The notes: a model not told the origin generated them from the letters alone. A stretch of 8,763 bases of DNA from CAYJEQ01 sp964369235 (GCA_964369235.1 CAYJEQ010000091.1:1-8763); one strand, 5' to 3'; counted from the stretch's first letter, positions 1 through 5,036 are shown. Translations and numbers: made by a program.

Positions 1-2
1 TT

Positions 3-57
3 GCAGTAATGCTTTCGCCTTACAATAGGCTTTGACACAGATAGTAAGCCTATCTGC
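3..57. other. structured stretch with two competing hairpins at the left edge
   Basis: ATAGGCTT (25-32) can pair perfectly with AAGCCTAT (46-53). CAGATAG (38-44) can pair perfectly with CTATCTG (50-56). The two helices share bases 50-53, so they cannot both form fully. GCAG (3-6) could also close the region with CTGC (54-57). No reading frame stays open long enough here to support a gene. The stretch could be the 3' end of a structured RNA or of a mobile element lying to the left, for example the RNA-encoding right end of a TnpB element, but nothing in the window proves that. Only the pairing is seen; the role is inferred. Confidence 0.3.
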
Positions 58-74
58 CATCATAAAACTGGTTC

Positions 75-114
75 GGATTAGGTGTGGGTGGCTAGCCACC
101 CACACCTATAATCC
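75..114. repeat. long perfect inverted repeat / hairpin
   Basis: AGGTGTGGGTGGCT (80-93) is followed directly by its exact reverse complement (94-107), and T79/A108 extend it. GGATTA (75-80) can instead pair with TAATCC (109-114), leaving a two-base bulge, so the whole stretch folds into a long GC-rich hairpin. No T-run follows immediately; a T-rich run occurs only near 150. It is therefore either a terminator of an upstream unit without a classic tail or a terminal hairpin of a mobile element. The structure is certain and the role is not. Confidence 0.55.
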
Positions 115-237
115 TTAAGACTTCGGTTGATACCTTGATAGTTCATAGCTTTTTTACTATAAAAATCTCTTAATATATTATACGCATTATGCTAGTAAGA
201 GTTCCTTACAATTTTATCCTAAATTCATTGTGCACTT

Positions 238-266
238 TTCACAAAAACTAAACAACATGTTATGCT
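238..266 (+). promoter_or_regulatory. possible promoter of the GntR-type regulator gene
   Basis: TTCACA (238-243) and TATGCT (261-266) are 17 bp apart and resemble -35 and -10 boxes. Transcription would begin near 273, inside the first operator-like palindrome. An alternative pair, TTGTAT (266-271) with TACAAT (290-295) at 18 bp, lies within the palindromes themselves. Either choice fits repression by a protein bound at 265-296. Confidence 0.35.
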
Positions 267-296
267 TGTATACAATTTACATCATTGTATACAATG
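265..296. promoter_or_regulatory. tandem palindromic operator, two TTGTATACAA copies
   Basis: TTGTATACAA occurs at 266-275 and again at 285-294, 19 bp apart. The second copy extends to the perfect 14-bp palindrome CATTGTATACAATG (283-296). GntR/FadR-type dimers bind short palindromes, and the site lies just upstream of a gene for such a protein, so autoregulation is the simplest reading. I did not see the decamer elsewhere in the window, including before the kinase, exporter and transporter genes, so the aldolase is probably controlled by read-through from this point. Confidence 0.6.
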
Positions 297-345
297 TGCT
301 ACAATGTACCTAAGTGGCACAACTATAATTTACATGGAGGTAACC

Positions 346-1050
346 ATGCAACAGCAGAGCTTTAGCAGTGAAGAAATTTATAATATTTTAAAAGAAGAAA
401 TTCTATCTCTTCAGATTAAACCTGGAGATGCACTAGGCGAGAATATGCTGTGTAGTAGATTTGGTACTTCTAGAACCCCTGTAAGAGCAGTTCTAAGACG
501 ATTAGAAGGACTAGGACTAGTTCAGATTATCCCCCATAAGGGGACTTTTGTCACCAGACTGGATTTAGATGAGATTAATCAGCTAATCTATCTAAGGGTT
601 GCCGTGGAATCCAGCGTTCTTTCGGACTTTATGGATGTAGTTACCCCTATGATGCTAGAGAAAATTCGCTACATCATCAGAAAACAAAGGGTAGTGCTAG
701 AAAGTGGTGAGCCTCTACAGGCATTCCTTACTATGGACACCCACCTACATGGTGTGTGGTTTAAGGAAACCGGCAAAACTAGACTATGGGACATAATCCA
801 GAAACATCAGGTTCACTATACTAGATTTAGAATGCTTGATATAACAAAGCTTCAGCATATTGAAAATATAATCGAAGATCATGAGCGCCTGCTTGACATC
901 ATCGAGAATAAAGATAAAGATGCTGTGTTATCCTATTTAGATAACCACCTATTCGGTGCTATTAAAAGGGTATCCGATAAGGTAACTTCCACCTATAGGG
1001 ATTACTTTATAGAGGAAAAACCAGAAACAAGTAATTTTATTGATTTTTAG
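346..1050 (+). CDS. GntR-family (FadR/FCD subfamily) transcriptional regulator
   Basis: A 234-residue DNA-binding regulator. Residues about 8-70 form the winged helix-turn-helix, with the family signature SRTPVRAVLRRLEGLGLV at 42-59. Residues about 78-215 form the helical FCD ligand-binding domain. The usual acidic/histidine metal set appears complete as D131, H135, H179 and H201, which in this subfamily holds a metal that helps bind a carboxylate or sugar-acid effector. I chose the ATG at 346 because GGAGG (336-340) sits 5 bases before it and the protein then begins at the normal point for the family. The frame is open back to an ATG at 262, but that start would place the operator palindromes inside the coding region. 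The aldolase gene follows 36 bp downstream, so co-transcription is likely and KDG, KDPG or a related sugar acid is a plausible effector (inference). Closest functional analogues would be KdgR/UxuR-type repressors, but the exact ligand cannot be read from sequence. Confidence 0.9.
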   Translation: MQQQSFSSEEIYNILKEEILSLQIKPGDALGENMLCSRFGTSRTPVRAVLRRLEGLGLVQIIPHKGTFVTRLDLDEINQLIYLRVAVESSVLSDFMDVVTPMMLEKIRYIIRKQRVVLESGEPLQAFLTMDTHLHGVWFKETGKTRLWDIIQKHQVHYTRFRMLDITKLQHIENIIEDHERLLDIIENKDKDAVLSYLDNHLFGAIKRVSDKVTSTYRDYFIEEKPETSNFIDF

Positions 1051-1086
1051 ATATACACATTAAGTGAAAATACGGAGGATATTACT

Positions 1087-2052
1087 ATGAAGGATCTACT
1101 GAAAAAACTATACGGCATAGGTGTTGTACCAGTTGTTAAAATCGACGACCTAGAAACAGCACTACCAATTGCTAAGGCACTATGTGAGGGTGGGGTACCA
1201 TGTATCGAAATCACCTTCCGTACAGCTCATGCAGCAGAATCTATTAAGATGATCTCTCAGGCTTACCCACAGATGCTAATCGGTGCAGGTACAGTTCTAA
1301 CACCAGCACAGGCTGATCAGGCTATGGAAATGGGTGCTACATTTATCGTAAGCCCAGGTCTTAACCCAAATCTTGTTTCCTACTGTATCGAAAAAGGCTA
1401 CCCAATCCTACCAGGTTGCTCTACAGCTTCCGATGTAGAGAGAGCTATCGAGCTAGGACTGGACACAGTTAAGTTCTTCCCAGCAGAGGCAGCAGGTGGT
1501 ATTAAGATGATTAAATCCCTAGCTGGTCCTTACACAAATATCAAATACATGCCAACAGGTGGTATTACCGAGAAGAATATTAATGATTACCTAAGCTTTG
1601 ACAAAATCATTGCTTGTGGTGGTAGCTACCTAGTAACTAATGATCTAGTTAAAAGTGGCAACTATCAGGGTATTGTTGACATCTGCCGTAAGAGCATTAA
1701 GGCAATACTCGGCCTTGAAGTTCTACATGTAGGTATTAACGCTGCTAATGAAGCTGAGCATACTGCTATAGCTAATGAGCTAGGCGCTATGACATTTAGC
1801 CCATGCAACACAGGTAATAGCTCCACATTTGTAGGCACAGGTTTTGAAGTTATGAAAACTCCATTCCTAGGTGCTAATGGGCATATTGCACTAGGTGTTA
1901 ATGATGTTGAGAGAGCAGTAGCTTACTATGAAATGCTAGGTTACAGCTTTAAGGCTGAAACAGCTAAACATAAGAATGGCAAGCTAATTGCTATCTACTT
2001 TGAAAAAGAAATCGGTGGTTTTGCTTACCATCTTGTACAAAAAGCAAAGTAA
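1087..2052 (+). CDS. eda: 2-dehydro-3-deoxy-phosphogluconate (KDPG/KHG) aldolase with C-terminal VOC domain
   Basis: A cytoplasmic class I aldolase that cleaves KDPG to pyruvate and glyceraldehyde-3-phosphate. Residues 1 to about 205 form the TIM barrel. Visible landmarks are the catalytic Glu E41 in CIEITFRT, GAGTVL at 66-71, the Schiff-base Lys K129 in TVKFFPAEA, and PTGGI at 156-160. E. coli Eda is about 213 residues, and this protein has about 110 more. The extension (about 210-321) reads as a VOC/glyoxalase-like domain with two halves starting near HVGIN (214) and HIALGV (266). H214, E254, H266 and H315 fall where VOC metal ligands usually sit. I know this fusion from clostridial aldolases, but not a proven role for the extra domain. 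GGAGG (1074-1078) lies 8 bases before the ATG. The gene follows the GntR-type regulator and precedes the KDG kinase, which fits ketodeoxygluconate catabolism. Confidence 0.9.
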   Translation: MKDLLKKLYGIGVVPVVKIDDLETALPIAKALCEGGVPCIEITFRTAHAAESIKMISQAYPQMLIGAGTVLTPAQADQAMEMGATFIVSPGLNPNLVSYCIEKGYPILPGCSTASDVERAIELGLDTVKFFPAEAAGGIKMIKSLAGPYTNIKYMPTGGITEKNINDYLSFDKIIACGGSYLVTNDLVKSGNYQGIVDICRKSIKAILGLEVLHVGINAANEAEHTAIANELGAMTFSPCNTGNSSTFVGTGFEVMKTPFLGANGHIALGVNDVERAVAYYEMLGYSFKAETAKHKNGKLIAIYFEKEIGGFAYHLVQKAK

Positions 2053-2062
2053 TTACAGTTAA

Positions 2063-2084
2063 TATCCTTTTATAAAAAAGGATA
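2063..2084. repeat. AT-rich hairpin after the aldolase gene
   Basis: TATCCTTTT (2063-2071) pairs with AAAAGGATA (2076-2084) around a 4-base loop, beginning 11 bases after the aldolase stop. No T-run follows, so it is a poor intrinsic terminator. It may protect the 3' end of the upstream message or act as a weak pause. Transcription could continue into the kinase gene. Confidence 0.4.
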
Positions 2085-2093
2085 ACATAAATG

Positions 2094-2123
2094 CAAATTA
2101 ATCCAAATCCAAATTAATCCAAA
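2094..2123. repeat. tandem direct repeat of CAAATTAATCCAAA
   Basis: The 14-mer CAAATTAATCCAAA occurs at 2094-2107 and 2110-2123, separated by two bases. It is in the untranslated gap between aldolase and kinase. It may be a small slippage duplication or a pair of protein sites; nothing further supports a function. Confidence 0.5.
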
Positions 2124-2130
2124 AAAACCA

Positions 2131-2168
2131 TTACCTGTTAAAGGTAAAAAACCATGAATTAATTCATG
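2131..2168. repeat. small hairpin and 16-bp palindrome upstream of the kinase leader
   Basis: TTACCT (2131-2136) pairs with AGGTAA (2142-2147) around GTTAA. Six bases later CATGAATT (2153-2160) is followed by its exact complement AATTCATG (2161-2168), making a perfect palindrome. These lie directly before the structured kinase leader. The palindrome could be a dimeric regulator site. No convincing -35/-10 pair was found here, so the kinase may rely on read-through. Confidence 0.4.
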
Positions 2169-2172
2169 TAGA

Positions 2173-2261
2173 AGTTTTGTGATTTTCGGAACATATCCGT
2201 CCGAAATTTTGCCACTGGAAAACTCAGTGGCAAAATCCCACAAAACATCAAGAAAGGAATG
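2173..2261 (+). promoter_or_regulatory. structured kinase leader, shared module copy 1 (three-way junction)
   Basis: GTTTTGTG (2174-2181) pairs with CACAAAAC (2239-2246) and closes a region with two inner hairpins. TTTCGGA (2184-2190) pairs with TCCGAAA (2200-2206), and TTTTGCCACTG (2207-2217) pairs with CAGTGGCAAAA (2225-2235) around a GAAAACT loop. The Shine-Dalgarno AAAGGA (2253-2258) follows the closing stem by 6 bases, and the ATG is at 2269. CGGA (2187-2190) can also pair with TCCG at 2196-2199, giving a second register. The 5' block 2173-2187 is identical to 3572-3586, and the 3' block 2239-2261 matches 3609-3631 at 21 of 23 positions. The placement suggests control of translation; I do not recognise it as a named riboswitch. 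Confidence 0.5.
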
Positions 2262-2268
2262 TATTATT

Positions 2269-3294
2269 ATGTCTAAAAAAGTTATAACATTTGGCGAAAT
2301 TATGCTAAGACTAGCTCCAGAGGGCTACCTAAGATTTATCCAGGCTGACAAGTTCGGCGCTACTTATGGTGGTGGTGAAGCTAATGTAGCTGTATCCCTA
2401 AAAAACTACGGCCTTGACGCTGCTTTTGTAACAAAGCTACCTAAGCACGAAATCGGTCAGGCTGCTGTAAATGCACTTGGCAAATACGGCGTAGACACAA
2501 GTAAAATCGTTCGTGGTGGCGACAGAGTAGGTATCTACTTCCTAGAGAAGGGTGCTTCCCAGCGTCCATCTAAGGTTGTTTACGACAGAGCTGGTTCTGC
2601 TATTGCTACAGCTTCTAAAGAAGATTTTGACTGGAACGCAATCCTTGATGGTGTCCAGTGGTTCCACTTTACAGGTATTACTCCAGCTCTAGGAGCAAAT
2701 GTTGCAGATATCTGCCTAGATGCTCTTAAGGCTTGTAAAGAAAGAAATATCCCAACTTCCTGTGACCTTAACTACAGAAAGAACCTGTGGACAAAGGCTG
2801 AAGCTCAGGAAACAATGACTAAGCTAATGGATTATGTTGATGTTTGTATCGCTAATGAAGAAGATGCAGCTGATGTATTTGGTATCCATGCAGCAAACAC
2901 AGATGTAACAGGTGGTAAAATCAACCATGACGGTTACAAAGATGTTGCTAAGCAGCTAGCTGAAAAATATGGCTTTAAGAAGGTAGCTATTACACTTCGT
3001 GGCTCTATTTCTGCTAATGATAATAACTGGGCGGCTATGCTATATGACGGTAGTGATTACTTCTTTAGTAAGAACTACGCTGTTCATATCGTTGACCGTG
3101 TTGGTGGTGGCGATAGCTTTGGTGGTGGTCTAATCTACTCCATCCTATCTGGCTACGACAGCCAGCAGACAATCGAGTTTGCTGTAGCTGCAAGCTGTCT
3201 AAAGCACTCCATCGAAGGCGACTTTAACCTAGTATCTGTTGATGAGGTTACTAAGCTTGCTGGTGGTGATGGCACAGGCAGAGTACAGAGATAA
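2269..3294 (+). CDS. kdgK: 2-keto-3-deoxygluconate kinase (PfkB/ribokinase family)
   Basis: A 341-residue cytoplasmic sugar kinase that would phosphorylate KDG with ATP to KDPG, the substrate of the aldolase encoded just upstream. PfkB signature 1 appears as GGGEANVAVSLKNYG (34-48). Signature 2 appears as VDRVGGGDSFGGGLIY (275-290), with the catalytic base D282 and the GGGD anion hole. R/Y-containing substrate-region motifs such as DLNYRKNLW (166-174) and the terminal GDFNLVS (317-323) match KDG kinases better than ribokinases or fructokinases. I chose the ATG at 2269 because AAAGGA (2253-2258) is correctly placed and the protein then begins MSKKVITFGEIMLRL, the usual start. The frame is open upstream to 2179, but that stretch is the folded leader. 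No gene that makes KDG (dehydratase, uronate isomerase or lyase) is in the window, so the sugar source is unknown. Its leucines are almost all CTA or CTT. Confidence 0.9.
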   Translation: MSKKVITFGEIMLRLAPEGYLRFIQADKFGATYGGGEANVAVSLKNYGLDAAFVTKLPKHEIGQAAVNALGKYGVDTSKIVRGGDRVGIYFLEKGASQRPSKVVYDRAGSAIATASKEDFDWNAILDGVQWFHFTGITPALGANVADICLDALKACKERNIPTSCDLNYRKNLWTKAEAQETMTKLMDYVDVCIANEEDAADVFGIHAANTDVTGGKINHDGYKDVAKQLAEKYGFKKVAITLRGSISANDNNWAAMLYDGSDYFFSKNYAVHIVDRVGGGDSFGGGLIYSILSGYDSQQTIEFAVAASCLKHSIEGDFNLVSVDEVTKLAGGDGTGRVQR

Positions 3295-3322
3295 TTCCTT
3301 AACTCCTATTTATATTTCATCG

Positions 3323-3370
3323 TAATACCAGCCTAGATTAGATGTGCGTATCCGATTTAGGTAGGTATTA
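3323..3370 (+). other. long hairpin preceding the terminator, possible structured RNA
   Basis: TAATACC (3323-3329) pairs with GGTATTA (3364-3370). Inside a 2x2 internal loop, CCTAGATTAGAT (3332-3343) pairs with ATCCGATTTAGG (3350-3361), with a single A/C mismatch (3340/3353) and two G-U pairs. The loop is GTGCGT. This gives 18 base pairs over 48 bases, more than a bare 3' UTR needs. It lies 28 bases after the kinase stop, and the terminator stem starts only 5 bases later, after GGAGG. It could be a small RNA with its own terminator, an attenuator-type element, or mRNA 3'-end protection. Confidence 0.45.
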
Positions 3371-3375
3371 GGAGG

Positions 3376-3415
3376 AAAGACTACTGGTCTTTAGAAGGTC
3401 GGTGGTCTTTTTCTT
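3376..3415 (+). terminator. strong Rho-independent terminator after the kinase gene
   Basis: AAAGACTACTG (3376-3386) pairs with CGGTGGTCTTT (3400-3410), including two G-U pairs. Pairing continues inward through GTCTT (3387-3391) with AAGGT (3395-3399) to a TAG triloop. The arm runs directly into the tail TTTTTCTT (3408-3415). This is the clearest intrinsic terminator in the window and separates the ketodeoxygluconate genes from the exporter genes. Confidence 0.88.
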
Positions 3416-3489
3416 CAGTCTAATCGCTTTAACACAGTAGTGTGGTTGAGCGGGAAATCCCCTTTTATCTGTGTGTATGTAAATCCCTG

Positions 3490-3518
3490 TTGATTTTTTC
3501 CATTTAATGTACTATTAT
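3490..3518 (+). promoter_or_regulatory. candidate promoter for the exporter genes
   Basis: TTGATT (3490-3495) and TATTAT (3513-3518) are separated by 17 bp and fit a vegetative promoter. Transcription would start near 3525, giving a leader of roughly 115 bases that includes the shared module. A second possible pair, TTGTTA (3528-3533) with TAATAC (3551-3556), has the same spacing and would start just before that module. Confidence 0.45.
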
Positions 3519-3571
3519 TAGATATATTGTTAATATAACTTATCTGTTGATAATACATAAGGAGCAATATT

Positions 3572-3631
3572 AGTTTTGTGATTTTCACTCATTATAACCC
3601 CTGAAACACACAAAACACCCAGAAAGGAATG
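3572..3631 (+). promoter_or_regulatory. structured exporter leader, shared module copy 2
   Basis: GTTTTGTG (3573-3580) pairs with CACAAAAC (3609-3616). Inside it, TTTCA (3583-3587) can pair with TGAAA (3602-3606). Between the conserved blocks there are 22 bases here (3587-3608) against 51 in the kinase leader. The 3' block ends in the Shine-Dalgarno sequence AAAGGA (3623-3628). The blocks are conserved beyond the paired bases, including ATTTTC after the 5' arm and the bases up to the Shine-Dalgarno, which argues for one functional module placed before two unrelated genes. Confidence 0.5.
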
Positions 3632-3640
3632 AACATTTAT

Positions 3641-4414
3641 ATGGAAGAAAGTCAAGTTTTGGATTTTGCCTTTGACATCGGGGAAGCTCTACTAAAAAAC
3701 GGCGCCGAAATCTCCCGTGTAGAGGAAACTATAACAAGAATTCACCGTCATTTCACAGTGAAAGATGTGGGTATATTCGTTTTAAGCAATGGTATATTTA
3801 TGACTGCTGGACAGGGAGGGAAACCCATTTACTCCAAGGTAAAGCATATACCTCTGTCTGGTTTTAACCTAGATACTGTAGACGCTGTAAACAATCTTTC
3901 ACGAATGGTTTGCAGTGGTAGTCTTACCCTTGAGGAAGCGCAGGCTAAACTTACCCAAATATCCAGGCCTATTAAGCGCAATCAGCTTTTTGGGGTGGCT
4001 ATGGCTGGCATAGGTAGTGGTGGCTTTTGTCATATTCTTGGTGGTGGCCTAGCTGAGTCCCTACTTACCCTTCCCATTGCAGCACTTCTATATGTTCTGG
4101 TGCTGTACTGTATAAAGATTAAAACCCATAAACTTACCCTTAATATACTAGGTGGTGCCTTTATTACCTTGCTTTCCGTAGTAGCTTTCTATCTGTTTCC
4201 TACCATTAGCATGGACAAGGTTATTATCGGCTCTATACTGCCTCTAGTTCCTGGGGTGGCTCTTGTTAACTCCATCTGTGATATAGCCAACAGCGATATT
4301 ATCTCTGGGCTGGTAAGACTTATGGACTCCCTACTGGTATTTATGTATATTGCCATTGGGGTAGGGGTAACCCTTGCACTGTTTAACTCTATGGCTGGAG
4401 GTATACTGCTATGA
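3641..4414 (+). CDS. yjjP: threonine/serine exporter family protein, YjjP-type (ThrE N-terminal part)
   Basis: A 257-residue inner-membrane protein of the ThrE_1/DUF1212 family. Residues 1 to about 110 are a soluble N-terminal domain with the family motif GEALLKNGAEISRVEETI (14-31). Five hydrophobic segments follow, near 116-136, 142-158, 168-187, 193-210 and 228-248. LVPGVALVNSICDI (202-215) is the conserved core motif. ThrE proteins export threonine and serine; the E. coli YjjP/YjjB pair has been linked to succinate export, so the substrate here is open. I prefer ATG 3641 over the in-frame ATG 3629, because the latter overlaps the Shine-Dalgarno AAAGGA. The stop overlaps the start of the partner gene (ATGA), so translational coupling is expected. 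The structured leader at 3572-3631 probably sets expression of both. Confidence 0.87.
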   Translation: MEESQVLDFAFDIGEALLKNGAEISRVEETITRIHRHFTVKDVGIFVLSNGIFMTAGQGGKPIYSKVKHIPLSGFNLDTVDAVNNLSRMVCSGSLTLEEAQAKLTQISRPIKRNQLFGVAMAGIGSGGFCHILGGGLAESLLTLPIAALLYVLVLYCIKIKTHKLTLNILGGAFITLLSVVAFYLFPTISMDKVIIGSILPLVPGVALVNSICDIANSDIISGLVRLMDSLLVFMYIAIGVGVTLALFNSMAGGILL

Positions 4415-4836
4415 TAACTACAATTATAACCCAGACCATCTGTGCCTTTGTGGGGACTTTGGCTTTTTCGGTGCTTTTTAACACCCCTAAGCGATGTTAC
4501 CTAAGCTGTGGCACCACTGGTGCTATTGCTTGGTTTGTTTATATTATCACTGCCATAAAACTAGCAGATCCTATTGCCATTTTTCTAGCTACAGTGGTAA
4601 CTATGAAGATTGCAAAACACCTATCCATTAAGAAAAAATGCCCTAAAACCGTGTTTATAGTGGTAGGTATCTTCCCCCTAATCCCCAGTGCCAGTGTTTA
4701 TGACACCATATACGCCCTAGTTATAAGTGATTCCATACTATTCTCTCAGTACGGAATGGTGGCACTACAAAGTGCTATTGCCATAGTTCTAGGCATAGTA
4801 TTTATGTCCCCTAAGAAACCTGTATACCCCTCATAG
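4411..4836 (+). CDS. yjjB: threonine/serine exporter family protein, YjjB-type (ThrE C-terminal part)
   Basis: A 141-residue membrane protein of the ThrE_2/DUF3815 family, the second half of a split ThrE-like carrier. About four hydrophobic helices are visible (near 5-23, 33-64, 80-103 and 115-134). CGTTGAIAWFVY (33-44) fits the family. The usual P-x-VPG-type motif reads PLIPSASVYDTIY (89-101), with Ser in place of the common Gly. It starts inside the yjjP-like stop codon, and GGAGG (4397-4401) lies 9 bases upstream within the previous gene. The two proteins should form one complex in the membrane. Confidence 0.83.
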   Translation: MITTIITQTICAFVGTLAFSVLFNTPKRCYLSCGTTGAIAWFVYIITAIKLADPIAIFLATVVTMKIAKHLSIKKKCPKTVFIVVGIFPLIPSASVYDTIYALVISDSILFSQYGMVALQSAIAIVLGIVFMSPKKPVYPS

Positions 4837-4842
4837 CTTTAC

Positions 4843-4880
4843 AAGGGTAATTAGCAACAGTAAATTACCCTTATAATTTA
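4843..4880 (+). terminator. hairpin after the exporter genes, possible terminator
   Basis: AAGGGTAATT (4843-4852) pairs perfectly with AATTACCCTT (4863-4872) around a 10-base loop, 6 bases after the yjjB-like stop. The following bases are AT-rich (ATAATTTA) but not a true T-run, so termination may be incomplete. The perfect stem also makes it usable in the opposite direction. Confidence 0.5.
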
Positions 4881-4984
4881 ACCTAAACAGTTTATCCTAG
4901 TAATTTACTAATGAGTGTTATTACAGAATTATTTTTTAATAATTTGTAAATAACATAGAAAAATTACGAAAATACAGATAATTC

Positions 4985-5025
4985 CACCTAATCAGTTGAC
5001 ATAATAGGTGATTTTATAATAATAT
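4985..5025 (+). promoter_or_regulatory. candidate promoter with flanking inverted repeat for the abgT-M24 genes
   Basis: TTGACA (4996-5001) is a perfect -35 box. TAATAT (5020-5025) at 18 bp is the best -10 partner; TATAAT (5015-5020) is only 13 bp away. The inverted repeat CACCTA (4985-4990) and TAGGTG (5005-5010) flanks the -35 box, its half-sites offset by 20 bp, about two helical turns, which is suitable for a dimeric repressor. The start would fall near 5032, leaving a leader of about 170 bases. Confidence 0.45.
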
Positions 5026-5036
5026 TGTCCAGTAAC

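Larger units (their letters stand above)
3295..3640. other. gene-free interval between kinase and exporter genes
   Basis: This 346-base gap has no supported coding region. It holds, in order, a long hairpin (3323-3370), a strong terminator (3376-3415), a weakly folded stretch, a candidate promoter (3490-3518) and the second copy of the leader module (3572-3631). In the weak stretch ACACAG (3432-3437) can pair with CTGTGT (3469-3474), and GGG (3452-3454) with CCC (3459-3461). Confidence 0.7.

Noticed and set aside
195..215. GTAAG / CTTAC hairpin followed by AATTTT as a terminator
   Set aside because: A 5-bp AT-rich stem with a broken T-run is too weak, and no gene ends just upstream.
324..329. 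TATAAT as the -10 box of the regulator promoter
   Set aside because: It lies only 6 bases before the GGAGG site, so the transcript would begin within the ribosome binding site, and no -35 partner is present.
262..345. N-terminal extension of the GntR-type regulator from an ATG at 262
   Set aside because: It would translate the operator palindromes, has no ribosome binding site, and the residues do not match the family; GGAGG at 336-340 points to ATG 346.
2094..2123. Direct repeats as a CRISPR or iteron array
   Set aside because: Only two copies, 14 bases long with a 2-base spacer; there is no array and no cas or replication gene.
2179..2268. N-terminal extension of the kinase from an ATG-type start near 2179
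   Set aside because: The stretch is the folded leader and the extra residues are unlike PfkB kinases; AAAGGA at 2253-2258 fits ATG 2269.
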